Source of the DNA: Opitutia bacterium
Lineage (GTDB): Bacteria; Verrucomicrobiota; Verrucomicrobiia; Opitutales; Opitutaceae
Direction: 5' to 3'
Assembly (NCBI GenBank): GCA_016187925.1
Contig: JACPIS010000001.1
Span: 62,001 to 126,000 of the forward strand
DNA: 64,000 nt
In this document: positions 33,116-41,028 of the stretch, piece by piece
Layout of the letters: each line of letters begins with the position of its first letter
Position numbering within the stretch: the stretch's first letter is position 1
The notes under the pieces: generated by a model
Seen by the model: the letters and a program-made list of their open reading frames with translations, nothing else
Database searches by the model: none
Told to the model about the DNA's origin: nothing
Translations under genes and position numbers: made by a program

Positions 33116-33686
33116 CCGCCTTCTGCGCACAGGCTTCGTCGTCCTCGGGGTGGCCGGCGGTCTGATGCTGGTGCAGCTGGGCCGGGCCGTGGAGAACGCC
33201 GCGCCGGGGCGGCCCGGCCCGGCCGGGTTGTCCCAACTCGCCGGGGGCTACGCGCCGCTCGTCGCGGACTGGCTTTGGTTGCGGGCGAATCTCGCTTGGG
33301 AGCGGCGCGATGCGCCGGAAACGCGTCGTCTGATTCGCCGCACCGTTGCCACGGATCCGCAGAGCGCGTACTTCTGGCTGAACGGCGCCCGCATGCTGGC
33401 CTACGACCTGCCGGCGTGGCGGCGCGACACCGAACCGGATGCGCCGGCGGCTTTGCAACAACGCTGGCGGCTGACCGGGGCCGACGAGGCGATCGCGTTT
33501 CTCGAGCGCGGTCTTGCCTGGCATGCGGACTCGGCGGCGCTCTATCTCGAGCTGGCCAACATCAGCCTTTACGTGGCCGAGGACAGGCATCGCGCCGCCG
33601 ATTATTACCGGCAGGCGGCGGGCCGTCCGGATGCGCCGCCCTACGCGGCCAGGCTGGCTGAGTCGTTGCGGACCGGCGCCCACTGA
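33105..33686 (+). CDS. membrane-anchored TPR-like protein
   Basis: A 193-residue protein from a GTG start inside the end of the permease gene. One hydrophobic helix (residues 8-25) anchors it, followed by helical repeats: ADWLWLRANLAWERRDAPETRRLIRRTVATDPQSAYFWLNGARML and ALYLELANISLYVAEDRHRAADYYRQAAG have TPR spacing. It is the fourth gene of the acyP-ABC operon and could scaffold the transporter. No family name can be given. Confidence 0.75.
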   Translation: MSSDRLLRTGFVVLGVAGGLMLVQLGRAVENAAPGRPGPAGLSQLAGGYAPLVADWLWLRANLAWERRDAPETRRLIRRTVATDPQSAYFWLNGARMLAYDLPAWRRDTEPDAPAALQQRWRLTGADEAIAFLERGLAWHADSAALYLELANISLYVAEDRHRAADYYRQAAGRPDAPPYAARLAESLRTGAH

Positions 33687-33782
33687 GAAGCCTTTGACAA
33701 GGCCGCTGCGCTGGACTGGATAGGCGGCGTTTCCGCATGCAAAAAAGTCGGCATACCTGTCGGGTCGCGTCGTTCTGACCGC

Positions 33783-34670
33783 ATGGCCTCGTCCGTCCAA
33801 CACTGGCTGGAGGCTGCGCGCCCCAAGACGCTGCCGGCGGCGATCATCCCCGTGATGGTCGGCACGGCGCTGGCCGCTGCGCACCACTCGGTCGATTACG
33901 CGAAGGCGGCGGTCTGCCTCGTCTTCGCGCTGCTCGTCCAGATCGGCACCAACTTCGCCAACGACTACTTCGACTTCGTGCAGGGCGCCGACACGCCCGC
34001 GCGGGTCGGCCCGCGGCGCGCCGTGGCGGCGGGACTCATCGCGCCGCGCACGATGCTCGTGGCGACGGGGCTCGTGCTCGCGGCGGCGTTCGCCGTCGGG
34101 CTGCTGCTCGTGCGCGAGGGTGGCTGGGGTCTGCTGCCGGTCGGTGTCATCAGCATCGTCTGCGCGATCGCCTACACCGGCGGACCATTCCCGCTCGGCT
34201 ACAACGGACTCGGCGATCTCTTCGTCTTCATTTTCTTCGGCCTCGTGGCGGTGTGCGCGACCTTCTATGTGCAGACGGGGACGATCCTGCCGGACGCGGT
34301 GTCGTGCGCCGCGGCAGTCGGCCTGCTTGCGGCAAACATTCTCGTCGCGAACAATTATCGCGACGCGGAGACCGATGCCCGCGTGGGCAAGAGGACGCTC
34401 GTCGTCCGCTTCGGCAGAAAGTTTGCCGTCTGGCAATACGGACTCTCGAATCTCGTGGCCTTGCTCTGTCCCCCGGCGCTCATGCTGACCGGCGGCTATG
34501 CGTGGCCGGTGCTGCTGCCGCTCTTGCTGACGCCGCTCGCGGTGACGCAGACACACCGACTGGCGACCTCGTGCGAGCCGCAGGAGCAGATCGCGCTGCT
34601 CGGGGCGACGGCGCGATTCCTCGCGCTGTTTGGGGTGTTGCTCAGCGTGGGCTTGGTTTGGGGCCGGTAG
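33783..34670 (+). CDS. menA: 1,4-dihydroxy-2-naphthoate polyprenyltransferase
   Basis: A 295-residue UbiA-superfamily membrane enzyme that prenylates dihydroxynaphthoate in menaquinone synthesis. The first Asp-rich motif is GTNFANDYFDFVQGAD and the second is ANNYRDAETDARVGKRT, with NNYRDxxxD as in MenA. Nine hydrophobic segments are visible. It begins with the family-typical WLEAARPKTLPAAIIPV. It implies that menaquinone is a respiratory quinone here. No other men genes are in the window. Confidence 0.95.
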   Translation: MASSVQHWLEAARPKTLPAAIIPVMVGTALAAAHHSVDYAKAAVCLVFALLVQIGTNFANDYFDFVQGADTPARVGPRRAVAAGLIAPRTMLVATGLVLAAAFAVGLLLVREGGWGLLPVGVISIVCAIAYTGGPFPLGYNGLGDLFVFIFFGLVAVCATFYVQTGTILPDAVSCAAAVGLLAANILVANNYRDAETDARVGKRTLVVRFGRKFAVWQYGLSNLVALLCPPALMLTGGYAWPVLLPLLLTPLAVTQTHRLATSCEPQEQIALLGATARFLALFGVLLSVGLVWGR

Positions 34671-34679
34671 TCCAAGAGA

Positions 34680-34702
34680 CCCGTCGGGAGACGGGCCCTC
34701 CA
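34680..34702 (-). repeat. variable-stem hairpin repeat, copy 1
   Basis: On the minus strand this reads TGGAGGGCCCGTC then TCCCGACGGG: a constant TGGAGGG entry, then a stem (CCCGTC with GACGGG) and a TCCC loop. The same constant parts with different, internally complementary stems occur at 39025-39049 and 39221-39247. Confidence 0.7.
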
Positions 34703-34718
34703 GGAAGGCCAACAAAGA

Positions 34719-34739
34719 GGCGGGGTCAGCGACCCCGCC
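34719..34739. repeat. perfect nine-pair palindrome between menA and trxA
   Basis: GGCGGGGTC (34719-34727) pairs with GACCCCGCC (34731-34739) around AGC. No T tract follows on the plus strand, so it is a weak terminator candidate for menA and more likely part of the repeat cluster in this gap. Confidence 0.7.
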
Positions 34740-34742
34740 CAC

Positions 34743-34771
34743 AAAAAAAGCGGCGCTCACAGAGCGCCGCT
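34743..34771 (-). terminator. intrinsic terminator after trxA
   Basis: On the minus strand AGCGGCGCT and AGCGCCGCT (34763-34771 and 34749-34757) form a nine-pair stem with a five-base loop, followed by seven T residues. Confidence 0.9.
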
Positions 34772-34794
34772 AAAGTCTAAAGACGGTCTCCCGC

Positions 34795-35118
34795 TCAGAT
34801 CTTGCCGGCGAGCTTCGCCTTGAGCGTGGCCTTGTCCATCATGCCGACGAACTGGTCGGCGACGGCGCCGCCCTTGAAGAGCAGCATGGTCGGGATGGCA
34901 CGGACGCCGAACTGCGCGGCGAGGTCGCCGTTGTCGTCGACGTTGACCTTGGCGATCTGGAGCTTGCCCTGCAGTTCGCCGGCGAGCTCGTCGAGGATCG
35001 GGGCGATGGCCTTGCAGGGACCGCACCACGGGGCCCAGAAGTCGACGAGGACGGGCGTGGCACCGCTGATGGTGTTCTTAAAGTTGTTGGAATCGAGTTG
35101 GAGGATGTTGGCGGACAT
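34795..35118 (-). CDS. trxA: thioredoxin
   Basis: A 107-residue cytoplasmic thioredoxin with the active site WCGPC (residues 31-35) in VDFWAPWCGPCK, the cis-Pro region IPTMLLFKGG and typical length. The ATG at 35118 begins the conserved domain; upstream in-frame starts would add 29 non-homologous residues. It reduces protein disulfides with thioredoxin reductase, which is not in this window. It is the last gene of the scpA-orf88-trxA run. Confidence 0.96.
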   Translation of the reverse strand: MSANILQLDSNNFKNTISGATPVLVDFWAPWCGPCKAIAPILDELAGELQGKLQIAKVNVDDNGDLAAQFGVRAIPTMLLFKGGAVADQFVGMMDKATLKAKLAGKI

Positions 35119-35164
35119 GTTGGCGGGAGTTAAAGCGGGTCGGACGGAAAAGGCAAACCGGCGT

Positions 35165-35431
35165 TCAGCGCGGGGTGGATTGGTGGATGATCTCGGCCAG
35201 CTCATGCGGCTCGACGGTGTGCAGGTGCTTGCGGCGGGTTTTCAGGGTCTCGAAGGTCTTGACTACGGTCTCCGTCATACGGCCGTGGGTCTCCTCGGAG
35301 CCGCCTACGATGGTGAACTGCTCGGCGGTGGTGATGCGCTTGTGGCCGTCGGCGTTGTCGAGACCGAGCCCCAGCAGGTGGGCCTTGGCCTTGGCGGGAG
35401 TGCGGCGGCGCGACGGTGACTTCTTTTTCAT
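35165..35431 (-). CDS. small basic protein, unknown
   Basis: An 88-residue protein with a highly basic start (MKKKSPSRRRTPAKAKAHLLG), followed by GLDNADGHKRITTAEQFTIVGGSEETHGRMTETVVKTFETL and a C-terminal helix (EPHELAEIIHQS). The IVGGSEETHGRMTE segment looks conserved in style but matches no family I know. Its start overlaps the scpA stop in ATGA (35428-35431 on the minus strand), so it is coupled to scpA and is a real gene. Confidence 0.72.
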   Translation of the reverse strand: MKKKSPSRRRTPAKAKAHLLGLGLDNADGHKRITTAEQFTIVGGSEETHGRMTETVVKTFETLKTRRKHLHTVEPHELAEIIHQSTPR

Positions 35432-36210
35432 GTGGCGTCGGGCACCGTGTCCGGGTTGGCCGGGGTTTCAAGCGGGTTTTCCTCCACCGCCGTGCAATGG
35501 ATGTCGTCGAACGCCTCGTTCTGGTCGAGCGTCAGCTTCTTGAGGCGGGTCAGCTCCAGCAGGGCGAGGAACGTCGCCACGAGCCGGCGGAGCGAGACCT
35601 TGGTGTCGAAGAGGCTGGAGAACGTGAAGGTGGACCGCGATTTGAGGCGTTCGAGGATGTATTCCATCTGGTCGGCGACGGTGACCTGCTCGGCGTGGAT
35701 GTTGCCGACGACGAGCTTCTCGGCGAGACGGCGGAGGACGATGTTGAAGTTGTTCCAGAGTTCGATGCGGTCCGCGTGCTTGAGCGGCCGCTCCGAGGCG
35801 GGCGCGAACGCCGAGGCCGGGCGGGGAAGCATGTTCTGCGCGTCATAGGCCATCTGGCCCAGCCGCCCCGAGGCCTCCTTGAACTTCTTGTACTGCACCA
35901 GCTGGTGGACGAGTTCCCAGCGCGGGTCGAGTTCCTCCTCGTCGGCGTTCGGGTCGATGGCCTGCTGGTGCTTGGGCAGGAGCATCCGGCTTTTGATCTC
36001 CATCAGCGTCGCCGCCATGACGAAGAACTCGCCCGCGACCTCGAGCTGCATGTCCTTCATCGCGTAGATGACTTCGAGGTATTGCTTCGTCACCGACTCG
36101 ATCGGGATGTCGTAGATGTCGAGCTCGCTCTTGCGGATGAGGAAGAGCAACAGGTCCAACGGACCCTCGAACACGGGAAGTTTGATGCGATAATCGGCTT
36201 CGGCGACCAC
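35428..36210 (-). CDS. scpA: segregation and condensation protein A
   Basis: A 260-residue kleisin that bridges SMC heads together with ScpB in chromosome condensation. The N-terminus YRIKLPVFEGPLDLLLFLIRKSELDIYDIPIESVTKQYLE is the ScpA signature, and VAGEFFVMAATLMEIKSRMLLP follows. The C-terminal winged-helix part is LFDTKVSLRRLVATFLALLELTRLKKLTLDQNEAFDDI. No scpB is adjacent. The tail ENPLETPANPDTVPDAT is presumably disordered. Confidence 0.95.
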   Translation of the reverse strand: MVAEADYRIKLPVFEGPLDLLLFLIRKSELDIYDIPIESVTKQYLEVIYAMKDMQLEVAGEFFVMAATLMEIKSRMLLPKHQQAIDPNADEEELDPRWELVHQLVQYKKFKEASGRLGQMAYDAQNMLPRPASAFAPASERPLKHADRIELWNNFNIVLRRLAEKLVVGNIHAEQVTVADQMEYILERLKSRSTFTFSSLFDTKVSLRRLVATFLALLELTRLKKLTLDQNEAFDDIHCTAVEENPLETPANPDTVPDAT

Positions 36211-36267
36211 GGCGCCAGTCGAGGGGGCCGCCGCGCGCCGCGCAACCGGAAAAACGCCGGGAGCAGT

Positions 36268-36780
36268 CTACCGGGCGCCCAACTCGGCGCGCAGCCAGGC
36301 GGACTGGCGCTCAAGTGTGGTGACGTCGATGGCGCCTTCCTCGGGAATGGGCCATTCGAAGGTTGCGAGATGTTCGTTCAGCCGGGAAAGCGACACCAGC
36401 GGGCGGCTGTTGTCGCGCTCGATCTGCTCGCGCCGGGCGAGGATTTCGGCCGTCGTGGGCCGCAGGAGCAGAAGCTTGGCCTCGAGACCCGCAGCTTGGG
36501 CGGCCGCGCGAAAACGATTACGCAACCAGCGATAGCAAAGCGTGTCGTCCACCACCGCGGACTTGCCCGCGGTGCCCAGCTCCCGCAAGTCCGCCAGCTG
36601 CTGTTCCAGTGTTTCGGCCCAAACGGATTCAGGCAGTCCCTCACCGCCAAACGGCAGCCCGCGCCGCACATTGATCGCATCGGCCGAACTGACGACCGCA
36701 CCCAGACTCGACACAATTTGCCGGCCCAGCGAAGATTTGCCCGCCAATGATGGCCCGCAGAGGAGGTAGGCTGATGGCAT
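36268..36780 (-). CDS. P-loop kinase (AAA_33/zeta-toxin-like), substrate unknown
   Basis: The 170-residue protein has a Walker A LLCGPSLAGKSSLGRQI near the N-terminus, VVSSADAINVRRGLP as an Asp-containing acceptor loop, VVDDTLCYRWLRNRF as Walker B-like, and a lid Arg region (RPTTAEILARREQIERDNSRP). These features are shared by small-molecule or tRNA-processing kinases of the AAA_33 group and zeta toxins. No antitoxin is next to it, so a housekeeping kinase is more likely. It is divergent from the MFS gene. Confidence 0.82.
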   Translation of the reverse strand: MPSAYLLCGPSLAGKSSLGRQIVSSLGAVVSSADAINVRRGLPFGGEGLPESVWAETLEQQLADLRELGTAGKSAVVDDTLCYRWLRNRFRAAAQAAGLEAKLLLLRPTTAEILARREQIERDNSRPLVSLSRLNEHLATFEWPIPEEGAIDVTTLERQSAWLRAELGAR

Positions 36781-36935
36781 GGGGGAAGAAGAGCTTTACT
36801 CCGGCGCTTTGGGCAAGCGAAACGACAGGATGGTGCGCTTGGCGCACAGGCGGATGATGGGTTTCCGGTCTGATTGATGATCCGGGACTCGCCGGTTGAC
36901 GGCGGCGGGGGACTCGGGCTTATCCGAGGGCGGTC

Positions 36936-38159
36936 TTGAACATTGTGGCTCCCAGCTCCCATTCCCTGGCGCGCGTCTATTGGACGGCGTTCGTGGGACT
37001 GTTCTTCGACTACTACGACCTGTATCTCTTCATCTATCTGGAGAAGACGCTGGCGGCGCAGTTTGCGCTGGGTGCGGCGGCGAGCAACTGGCTGCAGTTT
37101 GCGGGACTGGCGGGCGTGGGCGTGGGGGCGCTGGTGTTCGGCTACTTCGCCGACCGGTTCGGCCGCGGGCGGCTGATGCTGGTGGTGTTCGCGGTGTACG
37201 CGGCGGGCATCGCGGGGATCAGCGTGGCGTGGAGTTACGAGAGTCTGCTGGCGTTTCGCTTGTTGGCGTCGCTGGCACTCGGGGCGGAGTGGGGCATCAG
37301 CCACACGTATCTGGCGGAGCGGGTCGAAGGCGCGCGGCGCTACCGGCTGGCGGCGTTGCTGCAGTTCTCGCTGCTCGGCGGCCTGCTCGCGGCGATGGCG
37401 GCGCGGTTTGCACTGCCGGTGCTGGGCTGGCGCTGGCTGTTCGCGCTGTCGATTGTGCCGGTCGCCGCGTTGTCGCTCGTGCGCTGGCGGGCGTTGATGA
37501 ATGCTGATGTTGAGGAGGGCATGTCTGCCGACGAAGCGCGGGCGCTCGGGCAAGCGTCGCTCCGAGTGTCGCAAGCAAGTTCGCTCCTCCAGGTGATGCG
37601 GCGCAGCGGCTGGGCGTTTCTGCTCTGCTTCGCATTGGCGAGTCTGACGATCGCGAGCGGCACGATGAATGTTTTCTACGCGAAGGAGCTGCCGCAGTCG
37701 CCGCTCTACACGGTGCTGTTCTGGGGCGCGGTGGCGCCGGGCATGCTCGGCGGGGCGTGGCTGGTGCGTCGCTTCGGCGTAGGGCGCGCGCTGGTCGTCT
37801 ACGGCGTGGCACTCACGGGGCTCACGCTCGCGTGCAGGAGCAGCGCGTGGAGCGGACGGCAGCTGGCGTTCGCGCTGGGATTGCCGCTGCTGAATGGCAT
37901 TCCGTTCGGCTTGATGGGCGCGTTCTTCAACGAGGTTTTCGCAGACTACCGCACGATGCTTTCCGGGGCGGCTTACAATCTCGGTCGCATCGCGGCGGGC
38001 GCGGCGCCGTGGGCGGTCGGCGCTTTGGGGCTGCGGGTCGGCGACAACTATCTCCTGTTCACCGCGATTCTGGCGGGGTTCGTCGTAGTGCTCGGGGTGG
38101 CAATCAGTCGCGCGAAAGGCCGTTTTTCAGAGGGAAAGCACCTATTGAATGTGCGTTGA
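36936..38159 (+). CDS. MFS transporter (sugar/acid:H+ symporter type)
   Basis: A 407-residue protein with 12 hydrophobic helices. The MFS motif between helices 2 and 3 is FGYFADRFGRGRLMLV (GxxxDRxGRR type), and LALGAEWGISHTYLAERV lies in helix 4. The N-terminal WTAFVGLFFDYYDLYLFIYL resembles AAHS/metabolite:H+ symporters. The start is probably the TTG at 36936, five bases after a GAGGG; the next candidate is a GTG at 36945. No ATG exists near. Substrate unknown. Confidence 0.83.
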   Translation: MNIVAPSSHSLARVYWTAFVGLFFDYYDLYLFIYLEKTLAAQFALGAAASNWLQFAGLAGVGVGALVFGYFADRFGRGRLMLVVFAVYAAGIAGISVAWSYESLLAFRLLASLALGAEWGISHTYLAERVEGARRYRLAALLQFSLLGGLLAAMAARFALPVLGWRWLFALSIVPVAALSLVRWRALMNADVEEGMSADEARALGQASLRVSQASSLLQVMRRSGWAFLLCFALASLTIASGTMNVFYAKELPQSPLYTVLFWGAVAPGMLGGAWLVRRFGVGRALVVYGVALTGLTLACRSSAWSGRQLAFALGLPLLNGIPFGLMGAFFNEVFADYRTMLSGAAYNLGRIAAGAAPWAVGALGLRVGDNYLLFTAILAGFVVVLGVAISRAKGRFSEGKHLLNVR

Positions 38160-38172
38160 ACCGGAGTATACT
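38145..38172 (+). promoter_or_regulatory. candidate sigma-70-type promoter for the TonB-domain protein gene
   Basis: TTGAAT (38145-38150), 16 bases, then TATACT (38167-38172). The -10 lies inside a near palindrome (CCGGAGTATACTTCCGG, 38161-38177). Transcription would start near 38179, just before the ATG at 38194. Confidence 0.5.
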
Positions 38173-38193
38173 TCCGGCAACCCCAACCTAGCC

Positions 38194-38910
38194 ATGAAAC
38201 GGTTCAACCTGCTCCCGTGGGTAACCTGGCTGATCTGCGCTGCCGCCGTGATGCTGCAAGCCGGCGTGAATGACTCGACCGTAGCCGCGTTGAAACTCGT
38301 GAAGTTCGTGCCGCCCGAGTTTCCCGCGCAACTGCGCCTCGAAGGCATTCCCGTCGGTGAAGTGACACTCGCGGTCGGACGCGACGCCGCCGGCAACCCC
38401 ACCGATATCCTCCCCATCGAGGCCACACATCCTGCGATGGCTGACGCGGCAGTCGCCGCTGTCCAACAATGGCGCTTCGAGCCGATGGATGCGGCCGGCC
38501 TGTTCAACCGCGCGCCCGTGCTCCTGCGGGTGAGTTTCAGCTACGAAGGCGTGATCTTCGTGTTCTCCAACCTCGCCTACGACACGGCGCGGCAGGAGCG
38601 GCGCGACCGCCCGATGACCGTGCGCCACGCCGCCGCGCTGCCCGCGCCGCCCAAGCCGGTCAGCCAGCCCATGCCGGACTATCCCAAGACGCTCGCCAAC
38701 CAGAGCCTTGAGGGCGAGGCGCGCGTGACGTTCTACATCGACGCCGAGGGGCACGTCCGGCTGCCGCGCGTGCTGGAAGCATCGACGCCGGAATTCGGCG
38801 AGGCGGCGGTGCTGGCCGTCGCCAACTGGCGCTACGAGACGCCGCGCGTGCGCGGCGAGCCGGTCGTCGTGACCGACCAGTGGTCGTTCCAGTTCAAGAA
38901 GAACAATTGA
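38194..38910 (+). CDS. exported protein with two TonB C-terminal-type domains
   Basis: A 238-residue protein with a signal peptide or anchor (MKRFNLLPWVTWLICAAAVML). It then has two repeats of the TonB C-terminal fold: residues about 40-105 (PPEFPAQLRLEGIPVGEVTLAVGRDAAG and VAAVQQWRFEP) and about 165-235 (MPDYPKTLANQSLEGEARVTFYIDAEGH and VLAVANWRYETP). The YPxxLxxxxxxGxVxVxFxID pattern and final WxFxP strands are diagnostic. It lacks the proline-rich spacer of classic TonB. Tandem TonB_C domains without a TonB helix occur in periplasmic proteins of unknown role. Own promoter and terminator. Confidence 0.85.
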   Translation: MKRFNLLPWVTWLICAAAVMLQAGVNDSTVAALKLVKFVPPEFPAQLRLEGIPVGEVTLAVGRDAAGNPTDILPIEATHPAMADAAVAAVQQWRFEPMDAAGLFNRAPVLLRVSFSYEGVIFVFSNLAYDTARQERRDRPMTVRHAAALPAPPKPVSQPMPDYPKTLANQSLEGEARVTFYIDAEGHVRLPRVLEASTPEFGEAAVLAVANWRYETPRVRGEPVVVTDQWSFQFKKNN

Positions 38911-38932
38911 GACGAGATTCTACGGGCTAAAC

Positions 38933-38973
38933 GGGCCGCTCTGTGGGTTAGCAGGGCGGCCCACTTCTTTTTT
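38933..38973 (+). terminator. probable intrinsic terminator after the TonB-domain gene
   Basis: GGGCCGC (38933-38939) pairs with GCGGCCC (38956-38962) across a 16-base loop, followed by TTCTTTTTT. The long loop lowers confidence. Confidence 0.6.
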
Positions 38974-39024
38974 GCGCGAGGCGCGCAGGTACAACCGCGC
39001 AGGACCTGCGTCCTCGTGGGCCGC

Positions 39025-39049
39025 GGCTCGCGGGGACGCGAGCCCTCCA
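39025..39049 (-). repeat. variable-stem hairpin repeat, copy 2
   Basis: On the minus strand TGGAGGG is followed by GCTCGCG, TCCC and CGCGAGC. The stem GCTCGCG/CGCGAGC differs from copies 1 and 3, yet the constant entry and TCCC loop are kept. Confidence 0.75.
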
Positions 39050-39070
39050 GTGTAGCGGCCGGCGTGGCCG

Positions 39071-39169
39071 TGGATTCTTCGCTGGGCTCCGAATGACGTG
39101 CAAACGAAGGAGGTAGGAAAGGGCGGCACGCGCTCCCTGTCTGCCATTCTGAACGAAGTGAAGAATCCA
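39071..39169. repeat. pair of outward-facing arms of the TGTCAT repeat family
   Basis: Bases 39071-39097 (from TGGATTCTTCGC to GAATGAC) match a right arm and 39142-39169 (from TGCCATTCTGAACG to GAATCCA) match a left arm of the repeat seen at 49417 and 55795. Here they are in the reverse order, pointing away from each other across 44 bases, as if from two partly deleted copies. Confidence 0.7.
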
Positions 39170-39220
39170 GCGCCAAGATTGCGGTCGGAAGGCGCGGGCG
39201 TGCCCGTGGCCTGTGCGTTA

Positions 39221-39247
39221 TGGAGGGCCTGCGTCCCCGCAGGCCGC
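39221..39247 (+). repeat. variable-stem hairpin repeat, copy 3
   Basis: TGGAGGG is followed by CCTGCG, TCCC and CGCAGG. Same design as copies 1 and 2, with a third stem sequence. The rest of the 38911-39253 gap holds only repeat debris and no gene. Confidence 0.75.
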
Positions 39248-39253
39248 GCCTGC

Positions 39254-40948
39254 CTACACGCGGAAGATCGCGCCGAGTTTCTTGCCGAGCAGGATGGTCA
39301 TGCCGGCGATGGTGATGCCGAGGAAGGCCATCGCCCAGACGCCGAGGGCCGAGGCGATGAACTTGCCGTCGCCGAGCAGCTGGAAGAGTTCGTAGATGGC
39401 CTTCGTGATCGGGTAATAGAGCTGCTTCTGCGCGAGTACGAGCGAGTCTGAGACCTCGAGCATCGCGAAGGAGAACGCCAGCAGGCCGCCGGCGATGAGG
39501 TTGGCGAGGATGAGCGGGATGGTGACCTTGAAGGTGGCCTTGAGCGGCGGGCAGCCGAGGTTTTGCGCGGCTTCCTCGAGCGTTTCGCTCGTCTGCTGGA
39601 ACCCCGCGGCGGCACTGCGCACGACATAGGGCAGGCGGCGCACCGAGTAGGCGATGATGAGCAGGATGGTCGGGTTCTGCGTGGGATTGAGGAACGAAAA
39701 GAATTTTCCGTCCTGGCTCATGGCGAGATACCCGAAGGCCAGCACGAGGCCCGGCACGGCCAGCGGCAGCATGGCGAGGAAGTCGAGGATCTGGCGGCCC
39801 GCGACCTTCGAGCGGACGATGACGTAGGCGAGGGCAATGCCGAGGATCACGTCGATGATGGTGGAGATGCTCGCGTACTTGAGGCTGTTGGCGATGGCCG
39901 GCACGGTGAGGTCGTGGCCGAGCGCGAGCTTGAAGTTGTCGAGGGTGAAATGCTGCGGGATGACGGTGCGGTACCAGTCGTCGGAGAAGGCCACGAGCAC
40001 GACGCCGAGGTGCGGGAGGATGGCGACGAAGGTGATGCCGGCGAACAGCGCGGTGCAGAGCCAGGCGCGGCCGCGCGGGAGGGCCTGCGCACCGCCGGCG
40101 GAAGTGGCCTTGGCCATCATCGCGTAGCTCTGGCGGCCGAAGAGACCCTTGCCCACGGCGTAGAACAACACGGAGCTGACCAGCATCACGGCCACGAGCG
40201 CGTAGGGGAACGGGTTGCCGCCGATGTCCTTTAATCCGTAGAAAATCTGCACGGACGTCACGCGCGCGTAGTCGAAGATCAGCGCGACGCCGAGGTCGGT
40301 GAACGCCCAGATGAAGACGATGGTGCCGCCCGCGAAGAGGCCCGGCTTGATGAGCGGCAGGGTGATCTTGAAGAAGCGCCGCAGGCCCACGCAGCCGAGG
40401 TTGGCGGCGGCCTCCTCCATGGCGGGGTCGATGTTGGCGAGGGCCGCGACGGCGTTCAGGTAGATGATGGGGTAGAGGCTGAAGGCGTTGACGAGCGCGA
40501 TGCCGAGGAACTGGTTCGCACCCAGCCAGTCGAACGTCCAACCCTCCGGCCGCAGGCCTAAGTGGATGAGCAGGCTGTTGAGCGCGCCGTATTGTCCGAG
40601 CATCTGCTTGATGCCGATGGCGCCGACGAAGGGCGGCAGGATCATCGGCACGAGGATCAGCGAGCCGAGGAGGTTTTTGCCCGGGTAGATGAACCGGTCC
40701 GAAAGGAACGCCAGCGGCAGCGCGATGAGCAGCGCGAACACCGTGGTCGTCAGCGCCAGGAGGAAGGAGTTGGCCAGGCCGGCGAGATAAATGGGGTCCG
40801 TCAGCAGCGCGCCGAGGTAGGCGAAGGTGAGCTTGCCGTCGGCATCCACGAAGCCGCCTTTCAGGATCTGCAGGATCGGCCAGAGGAAGAACGCCGCGAA
40901 GAACAGCAGGGTGAAGAGGAAGACGAGGCGCGCGAAATTCTTCGACAT
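39254..40948 (-). CDS. fused two-domain ABC permease, ferric-iron (FbpB) type, orphan
   Basis: A 564-residue inner-membrane protein with about 12 helices, made of two tandem permease domains. Each has an EAA loop: MEEAAANLGCVGLRRFFKITLPLI near residue 170-195 and LEEAAQNLGCPPLKATFKVTIPLI near 455-480. This duplicated form is typical of FbpB/SfuB ferric-iron permeases. No gene for an ATP-binding or substrate-binding subunit is beside it; upstream lies the divergent mntH. The partners must be elsewhere. Iron as substrate is a family-based inference, and putrescine-type permeases are usually single domains. Confidence 0.88.
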   Translation of the reverse strand: MSKNFARLVFLFTLLFFAAFFLWPILQILKGGFVDADGKLTFAYLGALLTDPIYLAGLANSFLLALTTTVFALLIALPLAFLSDRFIYPGKNLLGSLILVPMILPPFVGAIGIKQMLGQYGALNSLLIHLGLRPEGWTFDWLGANQFLGIALVNAFSLYPIIYLNAVAALANIDPAMEEAAANLGCVGLRRFFKITLPLIKPGLFAGGTIVFIWAFTDLGVALIFDYARVTSVQIFYGLKDIGGNPFPYALVAVMLVSSVLFYAVGKGLFGRQSYAMMAKATSAGGAQALPRGRAWLCTALFAGITFVAILPHLGVVLVAFSDDWYRTVIPQHFTLDNFKLALGHDLTVPAIANSLKYASISTIIDVILGIALAYVIVRSKVAGRQILDFLAMLPLAVPGLVLAFGYLAMSQDGKFFSFLNPTQNPTILLIIAYSVRRLPYVVRSAAAGFQQTSETLEEAAQNLGCPPLKATFKVTIPLILANLIAGGLLAFSFAMLEVSDSLVLAQKQLYYPITKAIYELFQLLGDGKFIASALGVWAMAFLGITIAGMTILLGKKLGAIFRV

Positions 40949-41028
40949 CCGCGGCAGTGTGCGTGGGGCCCCGCGATCAAGACAAGACGGAACTCGGCGG
41001 CGCCGCGGATTAGAGTGATGGCATAAAA

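Noticed and set aside
36268-36780. Zeta toxin of a toxin-antitoxin pair
   Set aside because: The P-loop kinase has no small antitoxin gene beside it and has other features of housekeeping kinases.
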